From FEN-1219 sp963817615 (GTDB taxonomy: Bacteria > Pseudomonadota > Gammaproteobacteria > Steroidobacterales > Rariloculaceae), in the NCBI GenBank assembly GCA_963817615.1, contig CAWFPH010000001.1, positions 62,001-126,000 on the forward strand: DNA of 64,000 nucleotides. The letters run 5' to 3'. The position numbers and the translations under genes were made by a program. Below the pieces are notes generated by a model. That model saw only the letters and a list, made by a program, of their open reading frames with translations, searched no databases and was not told where the DNA came from. Every line of letters starts with the position of its first letter. Position 1 is the first letter of the stretch. Positions 55,776 to 63,054 of this stretch are shown here, one piece after another.

Positions 55776-56921
55776 TCAGGCCGCCGAAACGGCTCCCCTT
55801 CGGGTCTCCTTCTCGGAGCGACCGGCCGCGTCGCCGTCGGAAGGAGTCGTCGCAAGCTGCTCGCCGACGACGTAGATCTTCTGCGTCGGGTAGGCGAACT
55901 CGACCCCGAGCTCGGTGAGCTCGCGGTGCAGGCGCAGATTGATCTCCTGCTGCGTGTCCATGTAGCGCGTGTAGTCGGCCGACAGCACGTAGTAGACGGT
56001 TTCGAAGTCCAGCGACGCTGCGGCGTGCGTGGCGAAATGGCTGCGGTCGAAGCGCGTATTCGGCTGAGCCTCGACGATGGTGCGAATGATCTTCGGCACG
56101 CGCTCGATCAGCTCGAGCGGCGTCTCGTAGGTGATGCTCGTCGCGAACACCACGCGGCGCTCGTTCATGCGGCCGTAGTTGCGCACACGGCTCTTGAGGA
56201 GATCGCTGTTCGACATCACGATCTGCTCGCCGCTCAGGCTGCGCAGGCGCGTGCTCTTCACGCCGATGTACTCGACGCTGCCCATGTAGTCGTCGACGAT
56301 GAGGAAGTCGCCGATGACGAATGGTCGATCGAGCGTGATCGACAGCGCGGCGAACAAGTCGCCGAGCACGTTCTGCACGGCCAGAGCGATCGCGATGCCG
56401 CCGATGCCCAAGCCTGCGACGAGCGCCGTGATGTCGACTCCCAGGTTGCTGAGCGTCAGCAACGTCACCATCGCCCAGATCACCACGTTCGCGAGGAAGC
56501 CGATGATGCCGAGCGAGCTGACCGCCGCGCGGTTGTTCACCATGCTGTCGCGCCGCTTGCGCTCGAGCCATGCCGCGGCGGCGGCGCCGGCCCAAATGCC
56601 GGCCTGCAGGAACAGCGCGATCGTGATCGCGGAGTCGAGCACGATCTGCGTGCTCGCGCCGACGGTGAGCGCCTGGGCGCCGAGGAACGCCGCCACGACG
56701 CCGAAGAAGAGCGAGGTGGTGCGGCTCAGGACCTCGAGCGGCACGAGCAGCAGTTGGCCGTGAGTGCCGGTCGCTTCGAGCCGGCGCAGGTAAGCGCGCA
56801 CGATGCGGCGCGCAGCGACGAGCACCACGAACGAGACGACCGCGATGCCCAGTGCGATCGCCCAGTCGAGCCAGGAATTGGTGAACAGCGGCAACTTCGC
56901 GAGCTTGTCGAAATCCGGCAT
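55776..56921 (-). CDS. Mechanosensitive ion channel (MscS family)
   Basis: A 381-residue channel with AGGAGGT 5 bases before ATG 56921. About four to five N-terminal helices (LDWAIALGIAVVSFVVLVAA; LFFGVVAAFLGAQALTVGA) precede the pore-lining helix and beta domain. These read VAGLGIGGIAIALAVQNVLG followed by DLFAALSITLDRPFVIGDFL, the MscS hallmark. The soluble cage domain (VKSTRLRSLSGEQIVMSNSD; KIIRTIVEAQPNTRFDRSHF) completes it. It releases solutes on hypo-osmotic shock at the inner membrane. It lies 85 bases downstream of the small membrane-protein gene on the same strand. Confidence 0.95.
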   Translation of the reverse strand: MPDFDKLAKLPLFTNSWLDWAIALGIAVVSFVVLVAARRIVRAYLRRLEATGTHGQLLLVPLEVLSRTTSLFFGVVAAFLGAQALTVGASTQIVLDSAITIALFLQAGIWAGAAAAAWLERKRRDSMVNNRAAVSSLGIIGFLANVVIWAMVTLLTLSNLGVDITALVAGLGIGGIAIALAVQNVLGDLFAALSITLDRPFVIGDFLIVDDYMGSVEYIGVKSTRLRSLSGEQIVMSNSDLLKSRVRNYGRMNERRVVFATSITYETPLELIERVPKIIRTIVEAQPNTRFDRSHFATHAAASLDFETVYYVLSADYTRYMDTQQEINLRLHRELTELGVEFAYPTQKIYVVGEQLATTPSDGDAAGRSEKETRRGAVSAA

Positions 56922-57006
56922 CGGGACCTCCTGCTGGTGAGCTTCGGTAGTACCACGCTGCTTCGGCCTCGGGCAATCCGCTGCGCCCAACGGGCCGGAC
57001 GATCGC

Positions 57007-57324
57007 TTAGCCCGAGATGGTCGGCTCGCGTCGTGTGCGGTCGGGTCGCCCGTCGCGTGGTGGTCGCGGCTCGCTGCGCGAGTCGAACGGCTCGAGCATC
57101 CCGAGCTCCTCGGCACGCAGCGTGACGTTGCGCTCCTCGAGCAGCGCGATCAGCCGGTCGAGCTTCTTGTTCGTCTCTTGCAGCTCGAGCCGGCTCTTGC
57201 GTGTCGAGTTGCGAATGCTCTCGATCATGAACGGGACGAGCAGGAGCAGCACGAGCCAAACGACGAGCAGCACGGCGAGGCCGAGCAGCACGGCCGGCGG
57301 AAGGTTCTGCAGAACGTCGCTCAT
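57007..57324 (-). CDS. Small membrane protein with coiled-coil tail
   Basis: A 105-residue protein. One strong N-terminal helix (PPAVLLGLAVLLVVWLVLLL) is followed by a coiled-coil-like stretch (RLELQETNKKLDRLIALLEE) and an acidic/basic low-complexity tail. No family is recognised. Its start lies 12 bases after the sugar dehydrogenase stop, so the two are probably co-transcribed. A scaffold or accessory role is only a guess. Confidence 0.68.
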   Translation of the reverse strand: MSDVLQNLPPAVLLGLAVLLVVWLVLLLLVPFMIESIRNSTRKSRLELQETNKKLDRLIALLEERNVTLRAEELGMLEPFDSRSEPRPPRDGRPDRTRREPTISG

Positions 57325-57336
57325 AGGGATTCGCGC

Positions 57337-58686
57337 TCAGCCGCCGGCGTAGGTGATCTTCCAGACGCGGCCGCCGACGTCGTCGGTCACGTACAGAGCG
57401 CCGTCGGGACCCAGAGCGAGACCGCTCGGCCGATGCGCCGCGTCGGCCGGGCTTTCGATCTTCGTCGGTCCTTCGAAGTCGTCGGCAAAGATCTCCCACA
57501 TTCCGGATGGTTTGCCGTCGGCGCCCAGCGGCACGAATACCACGCAGTAGCCGTCTTGCAGGTCGCGATTCCACGACCCGTGGAAAGCGATGAACGCGCC
57601 ATTGCGATAGCGCTCGGGGAATTGGTTACCGGTGTAGAAGAGTAAGTCGTTCGGAGCCCAATGGGCCGGAAACCCGATCAGCGGATCTTTGTACTTGCCG
57701 GGCTCGGCGGGCGTCTTGCCGTCGCCTCCGTACTCGGGCGACACCATCCGCTCCCCGCGAATCGGGTCGTAATAGGTATACGGCCAACCGAAGTCGTCGC
57801 CCTGCTCGACGACGTGGAATTCCTCGGCCGGCAGCTCGGAGCGTTGCGCGGCCGTGTAGTGCTCGGGCCAGAGCGAATCGAGCTGGTCGCGGCCGTGCAT
57901 CACCAGGTAGAGCTTGTTCACGACGGGGTTCCACTCGAGCGCGACGGCGTTGCGATGGCCGGTCGAGTAACGGATGCCGTCTTCCATTTGATCCTGATTC
58001 AGCGAGCTCGCGCTGAAGCGCCAAACGCCGCCGAAGCGCGCAAGTTGCGGGCACGGATCGATGCCGGGCGAGCCGGGTGCGCGGTCCTGCTTCTGGCACG
58101 CGTTCGTGGGCACCCCGGCTTGCAGATAGAGGTGACCTTCCCCGTCGAACGTGATCGGCTTGGCTGTATGCCCGCCGCCCGATTCGGCAAAGCCGCCGAC
58201 CACGAGCTCGGGATCGCCGCTTGGCACCAAGCCGTCGTCGAGCCGCATCCGGTAGACGGCGGTGGACGAGGAGAAGTAGACGTAGCCGTCGTGAATCGCG
58301 ACGCCGGTGTCGACGTCGCTGCGGCCGAAGCGCTGGACGGTGTCCGCCTTGCCGTCGCCGTCCGTGTCGCGCAGCACGGCGACGCCGCCCGCGCTGTTTT
58401 CCGGCGCGACCTGCTGCTGGCCGCTGCGCAACGCGATGAAGACGTCGCCGTTGTCGCGCACGGCGATGTGCCGCGGCCGATCGAGCTTGTCGGCGAAGAC
58501 GGTCGCAACGAAGCCGTCCGGCAGCTTGATGCCGGCATCCTCGGCAGCGATCGCCGCGGCGGCCTGCGGCGCAGGCGCGCTCGTCGCGGCGGGCGTGCCG
58601 CCACGGTTGCCGCCGCCGCAGGCCCCGAGACCGGCCGAGAGCGCGGCCGCGAGTGCCAGCCGGCCGTAAATCCTGCGTGTTCTCAT
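57337..58686 (-). CDS. PQQ-dependent sugar dehydrogenase-like lipoprotein (sorbosone/GDH family)
   Basis: A 449-residue protein. ATG 58686 overlaps the ychF stop (ATGA). The lipoprotein signal is LAAALSAGLGACGGGN. The beta-propeller has PDGFVATVFADKLDRPRHIA, IYLQAG-type VPTNACQKQDRAPGSPG, STGHRNAVALEWNP and EEFHVVEQGDDFGWPYTYYD, then FHGSWNRDL and LALGPDGALYVTDDVGGRVW. These match soluble glucose/sorbosone dehydrogenases; the His of TGHRN and GWP.Y region are PQQ-site features. Substrate and cofactor use are predicted from family only. It may feed electrons to the same periplasmic cytochrome pool as the alcohol dehydrogenase upstream in the window. Confidence 0.88.
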   Translation of the reverse strand: MRTRRIYGRLALAAALSAGLGACGGGNRGGTPAATSAPAPQAAAAIAAEDAGIKLPDGFVATVFADKLDRPRHIAVRDNGDVFIALRSGQQQVAPENSAGGVAVLRDTDGDGKADTVQRFGRSDVDTGVAIHDGYVYFSSSTAVYRMRLDDGLVPSGDPELVVGGFAESGGGHTAKPITFDGEGHLYLQAGVPTNACQKQDRAPGSPGIDPCPQLARFGGVWRFSASSLNQDQMEDGIRYSTGHRNAVALEWNPVVNKLYLVMHGRDQLDSLWPEHYTAAQRSELPAEEFHVVEQGDDFGWPYTYYDPIRGERMVSPEYGGDGKTPAEPGKYKDPLIGFPAHWAPNDLLFYTGNQFPERYRNGAFIAFHGSWNRDLQDGYCVVFVPLGADGKPSGMWEIFADDFEGPTKIESPADAAHRPSGLALGPDGALYVTDDVGGRVWKITYAGG

Positions 58687-59774
58687 ACGTTGAAACGAAA
58701 GTGGACCACGTCGCCTTCGCGCACCACGTAGGTCTTGCCCTCCGAGCGCAGCTCGCCCGCTTCGCGGGCGCCTTGCTCGCCGCCGCGAGCGATGAACTGC
58801 TCGTAGCCGATCACCTCGGCGCGGATGAAGCCGCGCTCGAAGTCCGTGTGAATCGCTCCCGCGGCCTCGGGTGCGGTGGCGTCGTGGCGCACCGTCCATG
58901 CCCGAACCTCCTTCGGGCCCGCCGTATAGAACGTTTTCAGCCCGAGTAGACGGTACGCCGAGCGGATCACCCTGTTCAAGCCGGGCTCCTCGAGGCCGAG
59001 GCTCTTCAGGAACTCCTCTCGATCGGGAGGCGCAAGTTGCGCAAGCTCGGCCTCGAGCGCGGCCGAGATCACGACGAGCTCCGCGCCTTGCTCGGCCGCG
59101 AGTTTCGCGACCGGTGCCACCAGCGGATCGGCGGCGGAGCTTTCCTCCGCGACGTTCGCGACGTACATCACGGGCTTCGCCGTGAGTAGGTGCAGATCGC
59201 GAAGCGCTGCGGATTCCTGCTCCGAGAGCGCGACTTCGCGCGCGGGCCGGCCCGACTCGAGGGCATCACTGAGCTTCTTCAGCGCGTCGCGGCGCGCGAC
59301 CGCGGTCTTCTCATTGGTCTTCGCGTTGCGTTCGGCGCGCTGGTAGCTCTTCTGCACGGTGTCGAGATCCGCGAGCATCAGCTCCGTGTCGATGATCTCG
59401 ATGTCGTGCAGAGGATCGATCTTGCCCGCGACGTGAGTGACGTCGTCGTTCTCGAAGCAGCGCACGATGTGCGCGATCGCGTGCGTCTCGCGAATGTGCG
59501 CGAGGAATTGGTTGCCGAGCCCCTGGCCCTGCGACGCGCCCGCGACGAGGCCCGCGATGTCGACGAATTCCACGACCGTCGGGACGACCTTCTGCGGCTT
59601 CACGATCGTCGCGATCGCGTCGAGCCGCGGATCGGGCACGGCCACTACGCCCACGTTCGGGTCGATCGTGCAGAACGGATAATTTTCGGCCGGGATCTCC
59701 GATGCCGTGAGCGCGTTGAACAGCGTCGACTTGCCGACGTTCGGCAGGCCTACGATGCCGCATTTGATTCCCAT
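58683..59774 (-). CDS. ychF: Redox-regulated ATPase/GTPase YchF
   Basis: A 363-residue protein, the same length as the E. coli protein, starting at ATG 59774. The G1 loop is GIVGLPNVGKSTLFNALTAS, G3 is VEFVDIAGLVAGASQGQGLG, and AKPVMYVANVAEESSA occupies the G4 position (NxxE rather than NKxD), which explains YchF's preference for ATP. The TGS domain lies at the C-terminus (LKTFYTAGPKEVRAWTVRHD) and the protein ends VVREGDVVHFRFNV. It acts in ribosome- and stress-related processes. It follows pth with a 1-base gap, the usual gammaproteobacterial order, and overlaps the sugar dehydrogenase gene. Confidence 0.97.
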   Translation of the reverse strand: MGIKCGIVGLPNVGKSTLFNALTASEIPAENYPFCTIDPNVGVVAVPDPRLDAIATIVKPQKVVPTVVEFVDIAGLVAGASQGQGLGNQFLAHIRETHAIAHIVRCFENDDVTHVAGKIDPLHDIEIIDTELMLADLDTVQKSYQRAERNAKTNEKTAVARRDALKKLSDALESGRPAREVALSEQESAALRDLHLLTAKPVMYVANVAEESSAADPLVAPVAKLAAEQGAELVVISAALEAELAQLAPPDREEFLKSLGLEEPGLNRVIRSAYRLLGLKTFYTAGPKEVRAWTVRHDATAPEAAGAIHTDFERGFIRAEVIGYEQFIARGGEQGAREAGELRSEGKTYVVREGDVVHFRFNV

Positions 59775-59775
59775 G

Positions 59776-60396
59776 TCAGTTGCCATCCTTGCCGGCGGTT
59801 GCGCCGGGCTTGCGCGAATGCAGCACGTTCTTCGCGCGCTCCGCGCCATGCTCGATGACGGTCGGCAACGCCGCGGCCGCGGCCGCGATCGCCTCGACGA
59901 GCGCCGTCTCGTCGGCCGCGGTCGCGCGTTGCAGCACGTGATCGATCACGTCGCCGCGCGGTCCCGTGCCGTCCCGTGGATGACCGATACCGAACCGCAG
60001 CCGCCAAAAATTCGAGCCCACGTGCTCGACCACGCTGCGCACGCCGTTGTGCCCGGCCGTGCCGCCGCCGAACCTCAGCTGCACGCGCCCGGCCGGAAGG
60101 TCGAGCTCGTCGTACGCGACGAGCACTCGCTCCACCGCGATCTTGTAGTAGCTCACGGCCGCCCCCACCGCTTCGCCGCTCGAGTTCATATAGGTGAGCG
60201 GCTTCAGCAGTCGGATGCGCCGGTCCGCGATTCTGACCTCGGTCGCTTCACCATGCAGCTTGCGCTCCTTCGCGAAGCGCGCGCCGTGCTCGCGCGCGAG
60301 CAGATCGGCGAACCAAAAGCCGGCATTGTGCCGCGTGGTCAGATACTCGGCGCCCGGGTTGCCGAGCCCGACGATCAGATCGATCTCAGTTCCCAA
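59776..60396 (-). CDS. pth: Peptidyl-tRNA hydrolase
   Basis: About 206 residues. It cleaves peptidyl-tRNA to recycle tRNA in the cytoplasm. Family motifs are present: DLIVGLGNPGAEYLTTRHNA, with the catalytic His in TRHNAG, PLTYMNSSGEAVG and DLPAGRVQLRFGGGTAGHNG followed by VRSVVEHVG. I chose TTG 60396, because the conserved domain begins there (LGTEIDLIVGLGN) and GGGAG lies 6 bases upstream. An upstream ATG at 60438 would add 14 residues encoded by a 126-base inverted-repeat element and seems less likely. The ychF gene follows after 1 base. Confidence 0.95.
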   Translation of the reverse strand: MGTEIDLIVGLGNPGAEYLTTRHNAGFWFADLLAREHGARFAKERKLHGEATEVRIADRRIRLLKPLTYMNSSGEAVGAAVSYYKIAVERVLVAYDELDLPAGRVQLRFGGGTAGHNGVRSVVEHVGSNFWRLRFGIGHPRDGTGPRGDVIDHVLQRATAADETALVEAIAAAAAALPTVIEHGAERAKNVLHSRKPGATAGKDGN

Positions 60397-60414
60397 CCTC
60401 GACTCCCGCTGCGC

Positions 60415-60540
60415 CGTGTCCCGAAAATACACGCGCATCGTGTTTCCCGGGAACGCCGTGAATACGTCCCTGTAGGCTCGCGCGCGCTTCCCTACGCACG
60501 AGCGTCCCGGGAAACACGATGCGCGCGTATTTTCGGGACA
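60415..60540. repeat. 126-bp inverted-repeat element between pth and rplY
   Basis: The left arm (60415-60455) and right arm (60501-60540) are near-perfect reverse complements over about 40 bases, for example GTGTCCCGAAAATAC against GTATTTTCGGGACAC, and CATCGTGTTTCCCGGGA against TCCCGGGAAACACGATG. They flank a 45-base central part with GAATACGTCCCTGTAGGCTC. The structure resembles palindromic intergenic repeats or miniature non-autonomous elements rather than a gene. It abuts the pth 5' end and lies past the rplY terminator. Whether it recurs in the genome cannot be seen here. Confidence 0.85.
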
Positions 60541-60556
60541 CGATAGCGAATTGCAG

Positions 60557-60587
60557 GAATGCAAAGGCCGCCGGAAGGCGGCCTTGC
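60557..60587 (-). terminator. Intrinsic terminator after rplY
   Basis: On the minus strand GGCCGCC - TTCC - GGCGGCC (plus-strand 60564-60581), extended by an outer TGCAA/TTGCA pair with a bulge, is followed by TTTGCATT. It lies about 23-53 bases after the rplY stop. This separates rplY from pth transcriptionally. Confidence 0.78.
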
Positions 60588-60609
60588 ATCGCGCACGCCG
60601 AATCGGATT

Positions 60610-61293
60610 CTAGCTTGCGCCTTTGTCGCCTTCCGGTTTCGCGGGTTCGGGCTGAGCGCTGGCGGGCACCTCGCCGGCTGCAACTGCAGCGGCTTCCGCC
60701 GGCACTTCCTCTTCTTCGCGACGCGGCGGATTGACCGCGACGACCGGGTGATCTTGGCCGTGCGCGAGCGCGACGAGCGTGACGCCCTCGGGCAGCTGGA
60801 TGTCCGACAGGTGGTAGATCTGGTTCAGCTCGAGGGGCGAGACGTCGATCTCGAGGTACTCGGGCAGGAAGCGCGGTAAGCAACGTACCTCGACCTCGGT
60901 CAGCAGATGGTCGACGACGCCGCCTTGCTCCTTCACGCCCTTCGCGCTCGCCTCATTCAAGAAGTGAATCGGCACGTCGAGCGTGATTTCCTCGTCCTCG
61001 CGAATCCTCAGGAAATCGAGATGCATGACGATCGGTCGGGCAGGATGCCGCTGCACGGCCTTCACGACCACCTGCTGCGACTTCTGGCCGATCTTGAGCG
61101 TCAGGATGCTCGTATAGAACGCCTCGCGCTCCATCTGATGGACGAGCGAGTCATGGTCGAGCAGGAGCGACGCGGGCCCCTCGCCGCCGCCGTACATCAC
61201 GGCGGGGACCTTGCCGGCCTTGCGCAGGCGGCGGCTCGGCACGCGGCCGAGCTGAGGACGCTCCTCCACGGCCAGTTCGAATGCGGCTTTCAC
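60610..61293 (-). CDS. rplY: 50S ribosomal protein L25/general stress protein Ctc
   Basis: A 227-residue long-form L25 with the N-terminal 5S-rRNA-binding domain. LGRVPSRRLRKAGKVPAVMY is the family signature and HPARPIVMHLDFLRIREDEE follows. The C-terminal TL5-type domain has LLTEVEVRCLPRFLPEYLEI and a low-complexity Ala/Glu/Pro tail. GTG 61293 is preceded by GGAGGTACCACC. It follows prs by 40 bases and is probably co-transcribed with it, as in many Proteobacteria, ending at the terminator at 60557-60587. Confidence 0.96.
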   Translation of the reverse strand: MKAAFELAVEERPQLGRVPSRRLRKAGKVPAVMYGGGEGPASLLLDHDSLVHQMEREAFYTSILTLKIGQKSQQVVVKAVQRHPARPIVMHLDFLRIREDEEITLDVPIHFLNEASAKGVKEQGGVVDHLLTEVEVRCLPRFLPEYLEIDVSPLELNQIYHLSDIQLPEGVTLVALAHGQDHPVVAVNPPRREEEEVPAEAAAVAAGEVPASAQPEPAKPEGDKGAS

Positions 61294-61333
61294 GGTGGTA
61301 CCTCCGGAAGGCCGCGGATGATAGCAAAGCCGG

Positions 61334-62287
61334 CTAGTCGAGGTACAGCGAGCTTACGGACTCGGCTTCATTGATCCGGCGCAGCGTCTCGGCCAGCAGC
61401 TCCGCCACGCTCAGTTGCCGGATCCGCGGGCAGGCGCGGGCCGCGGCGGTGAGCGGGATGGTGTCGGTCACCACGATCTCGTCGAGCGCCGAATGCTCGA
61501 TCCGCTGCACGGCCGGCCCCGAGAGCACGGGGTGGGTGATGTAGGCCACCACCCGCGTGGCGCCGCGCTGCTTCAGCACACCCGCCGCTTGGCACAGCGT
61601 GCCGGCCGTGTCGACCATGTCGTCGACCAGCACGCAGGTCTTCTCGGCCACTTCGCCGATTACGTTCATGACCTCGGCCATGTTCGGCTGCGGGCGGCGC
61701 TTGTCGATGATCGCGAGGCCCGCATCGTCGAGGCGCTTCGCGAGCGCTCTGGCGCGCTCGACGCCGCCGACGTCCGGCGAGACCACGACGATGTCGGAGT
61801 ATTTCTGCTTCCAGGCGTCGCCGAGCAGCACCGGCGAGGCGTACACGTTGTCGACCGGAATGTCGAAGAAGCCCTGAATCTGATCGGCGTGGATGTCGAC
61901 GGTGAGCACACGGTCGATGCCCGACGTCGCGATCAGGTTCGCGACCAGCTTGGCCGTGATCGGCACGCGTGCGGCGCGGCGCCGCCGATCCTGGCGACCG
62001 TAGCCGAAGTACGGAATTACGGCGGTCACGCGACTCGCCGACGCGCGCTGACAGGCGTCCGCGATGATCAGCAGCTCGATCAGGGTGTCGTTCACGGGCG
62101 GGCAGGTGGGCTGGACGATGAATACGTCGCGACCCCGCACGTTCTCCATGATTTCGACGTTGACCTCGCCGTCGCTGAAGCGGCCGACCGCAATGCGGCC
62201 GAGCGGGAGGTTCAAGTGGTACGCGATGTCGCGCGCGAGCGCCGGATGCGCGTTGCCCGTGAAGATCGTGGTGGAGATCGGGTCCAA
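61334..62287 (-). CDS. prs: Ribose-phosphate pyrophosphokinase
   Basis: A 317-residue PRPP synthetase making phosphoribosyl pyrophosphate from ribose-5-phosphate and ATP. FSDGEVNVEIMENVRGRDVF and CPPVNDTLIELLIIADACQR cover the ATP-site loops. VVVSPDVGGVERARALAKRL and TCVLVDDMVDTAGTLCQAAG are the catalytic and PRPP-binding signatures. The start is TTG 62287, preceded by GAAGGAGCGCTT; no better in-frame start is present. tRNA-Gln lies immediately upstream, a conserved arrangement in gammaproteobacteria. Confidence 0.97.
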   Translation of the reverse strand: MDPISTTIFTGNAHPALARDIAYHLNLPLGRIAVGRFSDGEVNVEIMENVRGRDVFIVQPTCPPVNDTLIELLIIADACQRASASRVTAVIPYFGYGRQDRRRRAARVPITAKLVANLIATSGIDRVLTVDIHADQIQGFFDIPVDNVYASPVLLGDAWKQKYSDIVVVSPDVGGVERARALAKRLDDAGLAIIDKRRPQPNMAEVMNVIGEVAEKTCVLVDDMVDTAGTLCQAAGVLKQRGATRVVAYITHPVLSGPAVQRIEHSALDEIVVTDTIPLTAAARACPRIRQLSVAELLAETLRRINEAESVSSLYLD

Positions 62288-62311
62288 AAGCGCTCCTTCG
62301 AGGCCGAACAG

Positions 62312-62386
62312 TGGCTGGGGTGGTAGGAATCGAACCTACGTATGGCGGGATCAAAACCCGCTGCCTTACCGCTTGGCTACACCCCA
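62312..62386 (-). tRNA. tRNA-Gln (anticodon TTG), CCA encoded
   Basis: On the minus strand the 75-base sequence begins TGGGGTGTAGCCAAGCGG and ends ACCACCCCAGCCA. The 7-bp acceptor stem pairs (TGGGGTG with CACCCCA). The anticodon loop TTTTGAT in stem CGGG/CCCG gives anticodon TTG for glutamine. The T arm has TAGGTTCGAATCCTA. The terminal CCA is genomically encoded. It lies 24 bases ahead of the prs start. Confidence 0.97.
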
Positions 62387-62433
62387 CTCGCTGACCGGTG
62401 GGCCGCTATTGTGCTCATCCGGCCCGGCCGGTT

Positions 62434-63054
62434 TCAAGGCGATCCGGTCGCCGTCGCGGCCCGCCAGTCGTCGACCGTGAGCTTGAGCTTCAGCGCTCCG
62501 TGCTCGAGGTCGATGCGCCGCGGCACGAGCGTGCCCGTGCCGGCAGCGCCCGGCACGGGCGCGAGCTGGTAGCTCGAGTACTCGACGTTCCAAAGCCGCT
62601 GCTCGAAGCCGGCGAGCGTGCCGTCGGTGCCGGGTCGCGTGCTGGCGGGGTAGTGAGCGTCCGGCAAGCCGAGGAGCCAACTGTGCAGGCTCTCGACCGG
62701 CAGCCACCAGCCGACGAGCTCCGAGAGCTCGGGCTCCGGGTCCTTGAGCACGTGCGTCTCGCCGCGGGCCATGACCGTGAGCTGCGCGGGCGTGCCCGCG
62801 ACGCGCAGCACGCCACCGCCGAGCGGTCCGCGGACGAGCAGATCGATCGTGTCCGCATGCTGCCGCCACTGAAAGCTGCCCTGAAAGCCGCCGTCGCCCG
62901 TGTCGACCGCGAGGCGGCCGCGCATCTCCCAATCCGGTACTGCGACGATCTCTGCGCGACGCTGCTCGAAGCCGAGACCGTCGCTGCCCGTCGGCAAATG
63001 CGCGCAGGCGGCGGTCGCCCCCGCGACGGCCAACGACGCGAGCGCGGCCCTCAT
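62434..63054 (-). CDS. lolB: Outer-membrane lipoprotein LolB
   Basis: A 206-residue lipoprotein receptor that accepts lipoproteins from LolA and inserts them into the outer membrane. The lipobox is AATAACAHLP-like, with Cys at residue 17. WEMRGRLAVDTGDGGFQGSF followed by QWRQHADTIDLLVRGPLGGG is typical LolB core sequence. GWWLPVESLHSWLLGLPDAH contains the segment with the protruding-loop region. In relatives lolB is followed by ispE before tRNA-Gln/prs; here tRNA-Gln follows directly. The start overlaps the TPR gene stop by 4 bases. Confidence 0.93.
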   Translation of the reverse strand: MRAALASLAVAGATAACAHLPTGSDGLGFEQRRAEIVAVPDWEMRGRLAVDTGDGGFQGSFQWRQHADTIDLLVRGPLGGGVLRVAGTPAQLTVMARGETHVLKDPEPELSELVGWWLPVESLHSWLLGLPDAHYPASTRPGTDGTLAGFEQRLWNVEYSSYQLAPVPGAAGTGTLVPRRIDLEHGALKLKLTVDDWRAATATGSP

